From CAZTPJ01 sp964614515 (lineage in GTDB: Bacteria > Planctomycetota > Phycisphaerae > Phycisphaerales > UBA1924): DNA of 64,000 bases. The stretch spans positions 4,752 through 68,751 of the forward strand of contig CAZTPJ010000008.1 in assembly GCA_964614515.1 (NCBI GenBank), read 5' to 3'. Both the position numbers and the translations under genes were made by a program. Shown piece by piece: positions 17,074-26,279 of this stretch; the stretch's first letter is position 1, and the number at the start of each line of letters is the position of its first letter. The notes under the pieces were generated by a model that saw nothing but the letters and a program-made list of their open reading frames with translations, was not told the DNA's origin and ran no database searches.

Positions 17074-18543
17074 TCAGCGGGCGCGGATGTCCATGATGAT
17101 CGGCAGGTGATCGCTCGCGGCCGAATCGCCGCGCTGGAGTCCCGAGGCCGTCAGGGAATTGTCCGACATGATCGACGTGTCAATCACAAACGCATTGATG
17201 ATCGTCGCGGACGCATCGCTATAGAGGAAGTAGTCCAGTCGCGATGGTGAGAACGGCGAAGCGGCGTCGCGCCAGGTGATGGCCGCCGGTGCGCCCAGAG
17301 ACAACGGCATCACGGGCGAAAGGTCCGACCCATCGCGATCCAGCGCCTGACGAAGCGCCGTCAGCGGTTCCGTCGAGCCGACGAGGTTCAAATCCCCGCC
17401 GATGACGCGCACGGCCGGGGGACGCGCCGCGTACGCCGCCGCGAGTACCGCGTTGATCAGCCCGGCCTCTTCGAGTCGCGTCTGATCCTCCGGCGACCCA
17501 AGCGTGCCACAGCACTTCAGATGCAGCGACGTCACGGCAAACTCGGTCGTTCCAAGTCGAACGACGGCCGACAACGCCCGCACCGGGCCGCTGGTTCCGG
17601 TCAGTTCAAGCGGATCGAGCGGGCGCATCGGCAGGCGCGACACGATCGCCACGCCCTGGCCCGCGCCGCGAAGGGTGAACCACGGCGTCGTGCTCGATAC
17701 ATTCTGCGAGAACCAGGCTTCGAGATCGGCCGCATTGCCCTCATCCCACTCTTGAAGCAGGATCACATCGGGATCAGCAGCGCGGATGAGGCGGGCGAAG
17801 GGTTCGGGATTGCTGGCCGGGGCGCTGCGCTGCACGTTGAACGACATCACGCGAACGGTTGGGCTGACCTTCGGCGGAATGGTGGCCGAGAACGTCGGCG
17901 GCGCAGCGCGCGATGGCGGCATCGTCGCGGAGAACGGCGGCCCGGAGCGAAGCAATCGACCCTGGTTGTTGAGTTCAACAACCATGCCCGACGTTGTGCC
18001 CGTCGAGCGAAATCCTTCGATCGGCAAACCGGCGACTTCCGGCAGATAACGCGGGATGCGAACTTCGAAGTGCTCGGCCGCGTGCGTCGGAAGCGCGGCC
18101 ACGCCGATCTCGGCATGGCTGATCTTGCGAAAGGATTGATCCGAGGAGAGGACATACGCCGCGCAGCCGCGATCGGGCGACTCGCGCTCCGAGTTTCGCG
18201 GAGAGAACTGAATCTCAAGATCAAACCCGAAGTTCCTCGCCTCGGCCGGGCTGACCCCGCGCAGGCCCGTTTCGGGATTCGAGTCGAGATCGAGCCAGAT
18301 CGACGTGGTGTGTTCGCCGGCCTGCATCGAGATCCGCTCGCCAGGGAACATGAATCGCAAGTACAGATAGTCCTGATCCGCCAGGGCCACCACGTCCACC
18401 GGCCACTCGGCGACCTGACCGTCAAAGACGATCGCCGGTCCACGGCCGCGGGCGGACTGGGCGTGAGCCGAAGCCGCACTGAGGACTAGCCCCAGAACGA
18501 GGCCGACGGTGACAAGACATCGCGTGAAACGGGTGTCGCTCAT
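17074..18543 (-). CDS. Secreted endonuclease/exonuclease/phosphatase-family protein
   Basis: 489 residues from ATG 18543, which gives a clean signal peptide (about 1-29, ending ASAHAQ); an in-frame ATG at 18585 would spoil it. The first half is beta-rich and resembles a carbohydrate-binding-like module with 'WLDLDSNPETGL'. The second half carries the metal-dependent EEP set: 'MSFNVQRS' (Asn), 'VILLQEWDEG' (Glu), 'VTSLHLKC' (His), 'VIGGDLNLVG' (Asp, Asn) and 'AASDHLPIIMDI' (Asp, His). All catalytic positions are present. Members cut DNA, phosphodiesters or inositol phosphates; export suggests scavenging phosphate or nucleic acid. The substrate cannot be told from sequence. Confidence 0.88.
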   Translation of the reverse strand: MSDTRFTRCLVTVGLVLGLVLSAASAHAQSARGRGPAIVFDGQVAEWPVDVVALADQDYLYLRFMFPGERISMQAGEHTTSIWLDLDSNPETGLRGVSPAEARNFGFDLEIQFSPRNSERESPDRGCAAYVLSSDQSFRKISHAEIGVAALPTHAAEHFEVRIPRYLPEVAGLPIEGFRSTGTTSGMVVELNNQGRLLRSGPPFSATMPPSRAAPPTFSATIPPKVSPTVRVMSFNVQRSAPASNPEPFARLIRAADPDVILLQEWDEGNAADLEAWFSQNVSSTTPWFTLRGAGQGVAIVSRLPMRPLDPLELTGTSGPVRALSAVVRLGTTEFAVTSLHLKCCGTLGSPEDQTRLEEAGLINAVLAAAYAARPPAVRVIGGDLNLVGSTEPLTALRQALDRDGSDLSPVMPLSLGAPAAITWRDAASPFSPSRLDYFLYSDASATIINAFVIDTSIMSDNSLTASGLQRGDSAASDHLPIIMDIRAR

Positions 18544-18825
18544 AGGGGGAGTATGCGCGAACCAGGTGGCCGGGGCAAGTCGCATTCTCGGGCTTTGTCG
18601 CTTCCCCGGGGCCTCGCAACGCGGGGTCAGAACTCGGCCACGTGAGAGTCAGACGCTCTCAACGACGTGCCGCCCGAATCGTCGAACGTGAACCGCAATG
18701 GCTAAGTCATTGTGGGATATATGGTTAGTTCGATGTCCCCGGCATGGACTCGCAACCGGCTGACGAGATCTGGGCTTGGGCCTGGGTTGCCGTGAAAAAA
18801 GAAAGGCCGTGATCCAAGAAAGGGC
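18544..18825. other. Intergenic region between divergent genes
   Basis: This 282-bp gap between the minus-strand EEP gene and the BlaI promoter has no supported gene. It contains a short AT-rich patch (about 18710-18735, GGGATATATGG) that could hold a promoter, and an A-rich run at 18794-18804. I see no repeat or RNA structure in it. Confidence 0.5.
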
Positions 18826-18875
18826 TTGACAGGCTACGACAGACGTAGTAGACTGCCTCCGACAGATGTAGGAGG
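18826..18875 (+). promoter_or_regulatory. blaI promoter with two BlaI-type operators
   Basis: A strong sigma70-like promoter is visible: TTGACA (18826-18831), 17-bp spacer, TAGACT (18849-18854). Two dyads fit the BlaI/MecI operator form TACnACAnnTGTAnTA: TACGACAGACGTAGTA at 18835-18850, in the spacer and -10, and TCCGACAGATGTAGGA at 18858-18873, over the start point. Their centres are 23 bp apart. The ribosome site GGAGG (18871-18875) overlaps the second dyad. The layout predicts tight autorepression by the adjacent BlaI, relieved when it is cleaved. Confidence 0.8.
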
Positions 18876-18888
18876 ACCGGAAAGCACC

Positions 18889-19275
18889 ATGTCGAAGATG
18901 ACCTATGAACTTGGCGCTGGGGAACTGGAAGTGCTCAAGGCCGTTTGGGATGTCGGCCCGGCCCCGGTGCGCGAAGTGATGAACCGCCTGCACGAACGCG
19001 GCCGACGCATCGCCTACACAACCGTGCTGACCGTCCTGACCCGGCTGGAACAAAAGGGTCTGGTCAGCAGCGACAAGTCCGGCCAGGCCTATGTCTACCG
19101 CGCAAAGGTGACACGCGAGAAGGTCACGCTCGCCCGGGTCAAAGCGCTCGTGCGCGACCTATATGACGGCGCGGCCGCACCGATGGTGCTGCAACTGATG
19201 CGCTCCGAGCGATTCACTCCCGAAGAGATTGATGAGTTGTCGAAGTTGATCGACGAACTTGATGCCAAGCCGTAA
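18889..19275 (+). CDS. blaI: BlaI/MecI-family winged-helix repressor
   Basis: 128 residues, normal family length. The winged helix runs from 'LGAGELEVLKAVWDVGPAPV' through 'RIAYTTVLTVLTRLEQKGLV' to the wing 'SGQAYVYRAKVTRE'. The C-terminal helices 'FTPEEIDELSKLIDEL' are the dimerisation part. BlaI dimers repress their operon and are cut in the dimerisation region when the partner protease signals. I start at ATG 18889; an upstream in-frame ATG at 18826 lies inside the promoter. The M56 gene follows 17 nt later, the classical repressor/protease pairing. Two matching operators overlap its promoter. The target is probably this 12-kb cluster, not beta-lactam resistance, since no beta-lactamase is present. 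Confidence 0.93.
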   Translation: MSKMTYELGAGELEVLKAVWDVGPAPVREVMNRLHERGRRIAYTTVLTVLTRLEQKGLVSSDKSGQAYVYRAKVTREKVTLARVKALVRDLYDGAAAPMVLQLMRSERFTPEEIDELSKLIDELDAKP

Positions 19276-19292
19276 GTGACGGAGTCCGATCG

Positions 19293-22055
19293 GTGGATCA
19301 TTCGTGGATTACGTCCGAGGTCTTCTGGCCCAGCGCGCTGGGCGTAATTCCGGTCGCGCTCGCGGCGGCGGCGATCTGCCGGTGGACATGGTCCGGCCCG
19401 ACGACGCGGCACGCGGTGTGGGTGGCCGTGCTCGCGAGTTTCCTTGTACCCATGGCGCTGCTGCCGCTCGGGCTTCCGGGCTTGTTGCAGAGTCTGCGAA
19501 CTGACGCCGATAGCGCTGCGGCTTCCGTGAATGAACGCACGCTTGTCGCGATCGAAAGCGAACTTGCCAAAGCCTCGACTGAGTCTCTCCCGCTGACGGC
19601 ATCGCCGGTGAACGAAACCGCCGAGACGCAGCCTACGCCATCACCCGCAGAACGCGAATCCGCTTCGGTTCCGCCTTCGCGCGAGACGGCCGTCAAGCAC
19701 CCGCAGTCAGTCGTGCGCGAGTCGCCCGCATTACGCCCACTTGAACCCACGACGACCCGCGCGACAACCGAGCCTCGCCGCGAGCGGACAAGTCGCACCG
19801 CCAGTGAACGAACGCTTCGCGCAGCCGACACGGCATCCGCGCGTGCGATGGATCAGCCGAGCGAAAGTTCATTGACGGAGACGCCGGTCGAATCGACATC
19901 GCCGCCGCGCATCATGGCCCGGGAATCGCCAACCGTTCAAGAGGCCGTGCCATCGTCTGCCCAGCCGATCCCCGCGACATCACGGCTGACCGCGGAGGCG
20001 TCATCCAGCTCCGTCGAAGGCGAAGCAGCGTCATCGCCGGCGACCGCCACGACGGAGGATGACGCAACGGCAACGGTCGTGGCGAGCGGGACGTGGTCAT
20101 CGCGGCTTGCTTCGCTGCGTCCGCGAGTCAATGCATGGCTCGATGGCGTGCAGAATGTCCGTCGTGCGATCACGTCACTGCCGCCGATGCCGACGACGAT
20201 CTGGCTTGGCGGGGCGCTGGTGATCGCGCTGGTCACGGTGGCGCGGTTCGCGTGGATTCATCGCGTGCTGCGTGATTCGCTGCCGGGTTCTGCGCGTGTG
20301 CGTGATCTGGTGGCGGAAGAGGGCTCGCGCCTCGGCCTGGCGCGGTTGCCCGTGGTGCGCATGGTCAGCGCCCGCGTGTCGCCGATGGTCTGGTGCGGTC
20401 GCACATGCGTGCTGCTGCTGCCCGAGTGTCTGTGGGCGGAACTTGATGAAGCAGGCCGCCGCGCCGTGGTCGTTCATGAACTGGCGCACCTCAAGCGCCG
20501 CGACCACTGGGTGCGATGGGTTGAACTCGTCGTCTCGGTGCTGTATTGGTGGCATCCGGTGGTGTGGTGGGTTCGACGCCGGGTGCGCGAGGAATCAGAC
20601 TTGTGCTGCGATGCGTGGGTCACGACGCTGATGCCGACGGGGCGCAGGTCGTACGCGCAGGCGCTGTTATGCACGAAGGCTTTTTTAGTCATGCCCGGTC
20701 AAGGCAGGCCCGCGTTGGGTCATGGCGCGTTGACTTCGGCGGGAAGGCGATTTGCAAGGAGAGTCACCATGGTGATGAAAGGACGACCGTCTCCGAGGAC
20801 GTCGATCTGGGGAACCGCCCTCTCGCTGGGGCTGTTGCTCGCGGCTGCGGCCGCCACGCCCATCCTGGCGTGTCCGCCGGATGAAAAGACCAAGGCGGAG
20901 CAGGCCGTGAAGGTCGAACTCGAGCGTCAAAAGGCGCTGGAGAAGGCTGAGCAGGCCCGCGCCAAGGCTCTGGCGCAGGCTGAAAAGGAGCGTCAACGCG
21001 CCCTGGAACGGGCCGATACGGAACGTCGGGCCGCGCTTGAAAGGGGACAGGTCGATCGCGAGGCCGCGCTTGCCAAAGCCCAGGTCGAACGCGCCAGAGC
21101 GCTGGAGCACGCCGAAGCCATGCGCCGCGCCGAGTTGGCCACGGCCGCGACCGAACGCCTCAAGTCCGACCAGGTCAAGATTGAAGAAGAAGCCGCGACG
21201 ACGTTCGAGCGCTTCATGCGCGATCGCGGCGAAGGCAGCGATGATTCGACGGAACTGCTTCGACGCTTGCTCGAACGCATCGAACGACTCGAGAAACGGC
21301 TCGATTCGTTCGAGAACCGCGGCGCGCGAAGCGCGATGCCCGGGTCCGATGGACTGGCCGCCGCGCAGAACTTCATGTCCGCCCCGTCCGCGCGTGGTTC
21401 GACCGTGACGGCCGTCACCCCGCCATCGGCCGCGACGCCGCAGCCGACGCCTCGATCCGCATCGACCAGCGTTGGCTCTGGCGGTGGCGGAGGATTCTTC
21501 ACGGCCACCAGCCCCACCGCCGCGCCGACGACGGAGCGCAGCAGCCGCCAATACACCCTGCCCAAGGGCAAACTTGAACTGCTCAACCAACTCATGATCC
21601 GCGAGGATGTCCCTGTCCTCGTGTCGCCGTCGTCGAACTCGATCACGGTTCATGGCACGGCCGAGCAGCACGCCATCTTCAAAGCGTTCATCGACATGAT
21701 TCATCCAACAAGCGGAAGCGCGCCCGCACCCACGGCACAGCCGGGCGCGGCCGGCTCACGTTCGGGTCGAGTTTCGACAACGAACGTGTACGCGGCGGAT
21801 CTTCAGTCAACCGTCGCGAGCCTGCAACACCGGGCGGAGCAACTGCAATCTCACAGCACCGCGATTCAGTCCGTGATGGACCGGTTGAAGTATCGCGCGG
21901 CCAAGGCCGACGAAGCCGAAAAGCAGCAGATTCACAAGGAAATGGAGCGTTTGGTGGCGGAAATGGCGCAGGTTCAAGTGCGGGCGGCTGAACTTCGCGC
22001 CCACGCGGACAAGCACGCGGAGCACAACGACGTGAAGGCCGCCGAGGCCAGGTAA
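19293..22055 (+). CDS. BlaR1-like M56 membrane metallopeptidase with coiled-coil C-terminus
   Basis: 920 residues from GTG 19293 with GGAG upstream. Hydrophobic segments lie at about 13-30, 43-63, 301-322, 409-427 and 505-527. The zinc site is 'VVVHELAHLKRRDHW' (HELAH at 395-399), with the downstream acidic ligand in 'REESDLCCDAWV' (about 433-434). An unusual 200-residue Ser/Thr/Glu/Pro-rich loop (about 70-270) splits the N-terminal membrane part. After the last helix there is no penicillin-binding sensor. Instead there is a long Ala/Glu/Arg coiled coil (530-650), a Gly/Ser linker, a small alpha/beta module ('LELLNQLMIREDVPVLVSP') and a second coiled coil. It should cleave BlaI on an envelope signal other than beta-lactams. 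Confidence 0.88.
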   Translation: MDHSWITSEVFWPSALGVIPVALAAAAICRWTWSGPTTRHAVWVAVLASFLVPMALLPLGLPGLLQSLRTDADSAAASVNERTLVAIESELAKASTESLPLTASPVNETAETQPTPSPAERESASVPPSRETAVKHPQSVVRESPALRPLEPTTTRATTEPRRERTSRTASERTLRAADTASARAMDQPSESSLTETPVESTSPPRIMARESPTVQEAVPSSAQPIPATSRLTAEASSSSVEGEAASSPATATTEDDATATVVASGTWSSRLASLRPRVNAWLDGVQNVRRAITSLPPMPTTIWLGGALVIALVTVARFAWIHRVLRDSLPGSARVRDLVAEEGSRLGLARLPVVRMVSARVSPMVWCGRTCVLLLPECLWAELDEAGRRAVVVHELAHLKRRDHWVRWVELVVSVLYWWHPVVWWVRRRVREESDLCCDAWVTTLMPTGRRSYAQALLCTKAFLVMPGQGRPALGHGALTSAGRRFARRVTMVMKGRPSPRTSIWGTALSLGLLLAAAAATPILACPPDEKTKAEQAVKVELERQKALEKAEQARAKALAQAEKERQRALERADTERRAALERGQVDREAALAKAQVERARALEHAEAMRRAELATAATERLKSDQVKIEEEAATTFERFMRDRGEGSDDSTELLRRLLERIERLEKRLDSFENRGARSAMPGSDGLAAAQNFMSAPSARGSTVTAVTPPSAATPQPTPRSASTSVGSGGGGGFFTATSPTAAPTTERSSRQYTLPKGKLELLNQLMIREDVPVLVSPSSNSITVHGTAEQHAIFKAFIDMIHPTSGSAPAPTAQPGAAGSRSGRVSTTNVYAADLQSTVASLQHRAEQLQSHSTAIQSVMDRLKYRAAKADEAEKQQIHKEMERLVAEMAQVQVRAAELRAHADKHAEHNDVKAAEAR

Positions 22056-22155
22056 GTCGAACGAATCAGCAGCGATTGATGTCGGCGCCGCGCGAATCGT
22101 GGGGGTCGCGCATTGCCGGGGCTATCGGTGCGGACAGAATCGCCTTCCCCCATAC

Positions 22156-22192
22156 CGCGTGCCGGGCCACCGCAAGGTGCGCCCGGCACGCG
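22156..22192 (+). other. Long GC hairpin capped by a GNRA tetraloop, M56-TPR gap
   Basis: In the 227-nt gap before the TPR gene, CGCGTGCCGGGC (22156-22167) pairs perfectly with GCCCGGCACGCG (22181-22192). The interior CACC-GCAA-GGTG extends the stem by four pairs and closes it with a GCAA tetraloop; one C is bulged. The run GGGGGGCTTTGCG follows. It may be an attenuator, a processing or stability element, or a weak terminator inside the operon. Confidence 0.7.
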
Positions 22193-22282
22193 GGGGGGCT
22201 TTGCGAAGGGCGGGACGGATCGCGTGGTGAACACGACATCGAACGGATGCGAGCGGGAATGCAACGAACCGGGAGACAGGCG

Positions 22283-25200
22283 ATGAGACACCCACATGTG
22301 ATCGCGATCGGATGGCTCGCGACAATCGTGCCGGCATTTGCGCTGCCGAGTGCGGCCACCGGCGCGACACTCACGCAACAACCCGCGACCGAAGATGCGC
22401 TGCGTGCCTATCACACGGCCAACGGCCTGATGGCGCGCGGCCTTCATCCCCTCGCCGAACAGGAATATCGAAACTTCCTCAGCGCCAACCCAACACACTC
22501 AAAGGCGCCCGCCGCGAGATACGGCCTGGCCCTCTCGCTCTTCAAGCAGGGCAAGGCGAATGAAGCGGAGCGAGAGATTCGGCAAGTCCTCGACGTGCGC
22601 GGGTTTGAGTTCGCGGCCGAGTCGCGAGCGCTGCTTGGGCAGTGTCTGCTGGCACTCAAGCGCGATGCCGAGGCCGCGGAACAACTCAGCATCGTCGTTC
22701 GAGATCACTCGCAGCACGCCATCGCGCCCGCGGCCGGGGCGATGGCCGTCGAGGCCCTGCATCGCGCTGGCAAGGCGGAGGCGGCGGCGAATCTTGCGGC
22801 GGACGTGCGCAGGCGGTGGCCCGAGCATCCGCTGGGCGATCGCGTGGCATTGTTTCATGGCCTGTCGCTGATGCAGCAGAAGCAGTGGCCCGCGGCCGGA
22901 GCGTGCTTTGAGGATGCGATCACGTCGTGGCCCTCGTCGCCATTGGCGTCACACGCGAAACTGCGTCTGGCGCAATGCCTGCATCAGTCGGGCGAACTCG
23001 ATCGCGCGGCGCGGGCGTATCGCGAGTGTCTGACGGGTCAGCCGGTCGAGGGCGCCTCGCCCGCGATGCTCGGGCTGGCGGGCGTGTTGCATGAGCAGAA
23101 GTCATACGCGGAATGCGGACGCGTACTCGATCAACTGCTGACGCGAGAACGCGACGACAACATCCGGCGCGACGCGACGCTGCTGCGGGCGAGAGTCTGG
23201 CTTGATGCGGGCGAACCAGCGAAGGCGCGAGACATGCTGCGACCGCTCGTCGCAGATGCCCCCAACAACGTCGAAGAGAGTGCTCGCGCCGATGAAGTCG
23301 CGTACTGGTACGCCAAGTCGCTGCTGCGGCTCGACGATGCCGCCACGGCCGCTGATGTACTCGCAACGGCACTCGCGGCTCATCCACAAAGCCCACTCCT
23401 GGCGGAAATGAAGTACGACCGCGGTGTGGCGCTGCTGCGCGCGGGCGATGCGGCCGGCGCGGCCGAGGCCATGCGCGACTTTCATTCACAGCACGCGGCT
23501 CATGCGCTGGTGGCGGCATCGCTGCACGCGGAAGCGTCGGCCCTTCGCCAACTTGGGCGACATGACGAGTCGTTGGCTGCGGGCGAAGCCTTCTTGCGCG
23601 AGTTTGCCGAACATGAACTGGCCGGCGATGTGGCCGAGATGCGGGCGGAATCGCTGGCGGCGCTGGGTCGTGGCGATGCGACCGGGGCGTTCGAACGTCT
23701 TGCGCACGATTCAACCGACAAGGCGCGAGCGGATCGCGCCTCGCTGCGGCTTGCCGCGCTGCACATGGCCGATGGCGCACCGGAGAAGGCCGAGGCGCTG
23801 CTACGGCCGCTGGCGCGAGGTCGGCGCACGCCGGTCGAGCATCACGCCGCGCTGCTCATGCTCGGCATCATCGCGTTTGACGCGGGGCGTGATGATGAAG
23901 CGCAGCAGATGCTCACCGACTATCTGGCGCTGAATCCCGAAGCGTCCGAAGCGGACGCGGCGAAACTTCGCCTTGGCCTGGCGCACGCGCGGCGCGGCAA
24001 GCACGCCGAGGCGCTGGCCATGTTCGATGAACTCTTGCGGGCGCATCCACGCAGTGAGCATCGAGTCCAGGCGATGTTCGAGCGCGGTCAGGCGCTGACA
24101 GCGCTGAAGCGCGACGATGATGCGCGGGTGGCCTTTGAGGCCGTGCTGCGCGAAGCGGAAGACTCGCGATTCGCGGCCCACGCGCGATATCACCTCGGCA
24201 CGCTGGCACGCGCAACCGGAGATGCGGAGGCTGCCCTCACACATTTTGAAGCCGCGGCCAATGCCCCGGCCCTCGCCGGCGAAGCCCGCCTGGCGATGGC
24301 GGATCTCCTCGTGCAACTCGGCCGACATGCTCAGGCGCAGCGTGTGCTCGATGCTGTGCTCAGCGCGGAGGATACGGCCATCGCGGCCCAGGCACACGCG
24401 CGAAGGGCCATCGCGATCGCGCGGCAGGGCCGCCATGAAGAGGCGCTCTCGTCGCTTGAGTCCGCGATCGCGGCGCGCGAACTGCCGCCATCGCTGCGCG
24501 ATGCCGTGGCGTATGAGCGTGCCTGGACCCTGCGCGAACTTGGACAACTCAATGAGGCCCGCGAAGCGTTTGATCGCGTGCGACAGTCGGCTTCGAGTGA
24601 ATCACTGCGCGATCACGCCGTCGTGGACATCGCGGACCTCGACGCTCGCGCGGAGAAGCACGAGGCCGCCGCCGCGGCGCTGCGCGAACTGCTGCGGAAG
24701 CCGTCGCTCAATGATCCATCACACGCGGCGCTGCGCGGGCGGGCGATGTATCTCCTTGGCGTCAGCGCGCTGCGGCTGGAGCGCTTTGATGAGGCCGCAG
24801 AGCACATGGAGCGGTTTCTCGCGGGCGCCAGCGACACAGCGCTGACGGCCTCGGCGTGCGCCATCGCCGGCGAGGCGCAGTTTCGCCTCAATCGACTCAC
24901 ACGCGCGATCGAACTGTTGCGACGCGTGGCGGATGAGTTTCCCAAGGATCCGGCCGCGCCGGCCGCGATGCTGCGCCTGGGCGAGTCGCTCGCCGTGCTT
25001 CAACGCTGGGCGGAGAGCGAGCGGGTCTTCGCCCGATTCCTGTCTGACCACCCGGCGAGCGACGCCTGGCCGCAGGCGCGTTTCGGACTCGGCTGGGCGA
25101 AGGAGAATCAAGGCCGTCACGCCGACGCGATGAACGAGTATTCGCAGATCGTCGCGCGGCACAGCGGACCCACGGCCGCGCGGGCGCAGTTCCAGATCGG

Positions 25201-25456
25201 CCAGTGCCTCTTCGCCGCGAAGCGCTTTGACGAAGCGGCGCGCGAACTGCTTCGCGTGGACATCTTGTACGCGTATCCGGATTGGAGCGCGGCCGCGCTA
25301 TATGAAGCCGGCCGATGCTTTGAAGCCATGAATGATCTGCCTGGCGCACGGCAGCAGTATCAACAAGTCATCGACAGATTCGGCCAATCCAAGTGGGCCA
25401 CGCTCGCGGCGCAGCGACTGGCCAGCGCACGGCCCGCACCGGTCCCCGGCCGATAG
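22283..25456 (+). CDS. Giant exported tetratricopeptide-repeat protein
   Basis: 1057 residues. I choose ATG 22283, which follows GGGAGA and starts a signal peptide (hydrophobic 'VIAIGWLATIVPAFAL', cleavage near residue 27). Upstream ATGs at 22076-22259 would add an implausible Arg-rich leader. The rest is a continuous solenoid of about 25-30 degenerate TPR units, recognisable by 'A...Y...L' and 'P....A...LG' spacing, e.g. 'GLHPLAEQEYRNFLSANP' and 'AEQLSIVVRDHSQHAIAPAA'. There is no catalytic motif. It stands 21 nt before the ExbB-like gene, a place often held by TPR proteins of the YbgF type in Tol-Pal-like loci, so it is probably a periplasmic scaffold for the motor. Confidence 0.88.
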   Translation: MRHPHVIAIGWLATIVPAFALPSAATGATLTQQPATEDALRAYHTANGLMARGLHPLAEQEYRNFLSANPTHSKAPAARYGLALSLFKQGKANEAEREIRQVLDVRGFEFAAESRALLGQCLLALKRDAEAAEQLSIVVRDHSQHAIAPAAGAMAVEALHRAGKAEAAANLAADVRRRWPEHPLGDRVALFHGLSLMQQKQWPAAGACFEDAITSWPSSPLASHAKLRLAQCLHQSGELDRAARAYRECLTGQPVEGASPAMLGLAGVLHEQKSYAECGRVLDQLLTRERDDNIRRDATLLRARVWLDAGEPAKARDMLRPLVADAPNNVEESARADEVAYWYAKSLLRLDDAATAADVLATALAAHPQSPLLAEMKYDRGVALLRAGDAAGAAEAMRDFHSQHAAHALVAASLHAEASALRQLGRHDESLAAGEAFLREFAEHELAGDVAEMRAESLAALGRGDATGAFERLAHDSTDKARADRASLRLAALHMADGAPEKAEALLRPLARGRRTPVEHHAALLMLGIIAFDAGRDDEAQQMLTDYLALNPEASEADAAKLRLGLAHARRGKHAEALAMFDELLRAHPRSEHRVQAMFERGQALTALKRDDDARVAFEAVLREAEDSRFAAHARYHLGTLARATGDAEAALTHFEAAANAPALAGEARLAMADLLVQLGRHAQAQRVLDAVLSAEDTAIAAQAHARRAIAIARQGRHEEALSSLESAIAARELPPSLRDAVAYERAWTLRELGQLNEAREAFDRVRQSASSESLRDHAVVDIADLDARAEKHEAAAAALRELLRKPSLNDPSHAALRGRAMYLLGVSALRLERFDEAAEHMERFLAGASDTALTASACAIAGEAQFRLNRLTRAIELLRRVADEFPKDPAAPAAMLRLGESLAVLQRWAESERVFARFLSDHPASDAWPQARFGLGWAKENQGRHADAMNEYSQIVARHSGPTAARAQFQIGQCLFAAKRFDEAARELLRVDILYAYPDWSAAALYEAGRCFEAMNDLPGARQQYQQVIDRFGQSKWATLAAQRLASARPAPVPGR

Positions 25457-25477
25457 CCCCGACACCAGGAGTCAATC

Positions 25478-26263
25478 ATGACACTCAGCATCCTGTCCAT
25501 CATCGCGCAGGCGCAGCCCGCGACGCCCGCGCCCGCGAGCCAACTGCCCTCCGTCCTCGACTTCGCCCTCAAAGGCGGACCGGTGATGATTCCCATCGCG
25601 ATCTTCTCGCTGGTGGGGCTTGCCGTGCTTGTCGAGCGACTCGTGAAACTGCGCCGGCGAGTCGTGCTGCCGCCGGGGCTTGTCGACCAACTCCGGCCGT
25701 TGCTTGAGCAGCGCGGAGACACACGCGCGGCCGTGCAAGTCTGCCAGACGAACCCGTCGCCGCTGGCGCGAGTGCTGAGCGTGGGCATTCGCCGGCTGGG
25801 CGAACCCGAAGAGGCGCTGACTCGCCACATTCAAGAGGCGGGCGAGCGCGAGATTCCGATTCTGCGTTCGCGCCTTCGCATGTTGGCCGTGATCGCCTCG
25901 GTCGCGCCGCTGCTTGGCCTGCTCGGCACGATTCTGGGCATGATTACGGCGTTCAAGACGGTCGCGGCCTCGGGCGATGCGCTGGGGCGAACGGAACTGC
26001 TCGCGCAAGGCATCTATGAAGCGATGATCACCACCGCCGCGGGACTCGTCGTCGCCATCCCCGCGCTGATCGCGTATCACTGGCTCTCATCGCGCGTGGA
26101 ACTGCTCGTGGCCGAGATCGACCGCGTGACGGTTGAGTTCATCGAAGAGTTCGGCGTGAAGACAATCGCCTCGCGTCCCACGGCCGCGCCACAAAGCGCC
26201 GCCCCCGCCCCCAAGCCGACCGGCGATCCCACCGACGGCGTGCTCACCCCCGCGATGGCGTAA
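25478..26263 (+). CDS. MotA/TolQ/ExbB proton-channel family protein
   Basis: 261 residues behind a good ribosome site (CAGGAGTC). Hydrophobic segments are seen at about 34-56 ('MIPIAIFSLVGLAVLVERLV'), 135-160 ('LAVIASVAPLLGLLGTILGM') and 178-200 ('MITTAAGLVVAIPALIAYHW'). The Gly-rich 'PLLGLLGTILGMITAF' and 'TTAAGLVVAIPA' are the conserved family motifs. With the ExbD partner next door it forms a proton-driven motor in the inner membrane. The N-terminus adds a short Pro/Ala stretch. It cannot be assigned firmly to the Tol or Exb branch; no tonB, tolA, tolB or pal gene is in the window. Confidence 0.93.
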   Translation: MTLSILSIIAQAQPATPAPASQLPSVLDFALKGGPVMIPIAIFSLVGLAVLVERLVKLRRRVVLPPGLVDQLRPLLEQRGDTRAAVQVCQTNPSPLARVLSVGIRRLGEPEEALTRHIQEAGEREIPILRSRLRMLAVIASVAPLLGLLGTILGMITAFKTVAASGDALGRTELLAQGIYEAMITTAAGLVVAIPALIAYHWLSSRVELLVAEIDRVTVEFIEEFGVKTIASRPTAAPQSAAPAPKPTGDPTDGVLTPAMA

Positions 26264-26279
26264 CAAAGGAACCCGCCCC

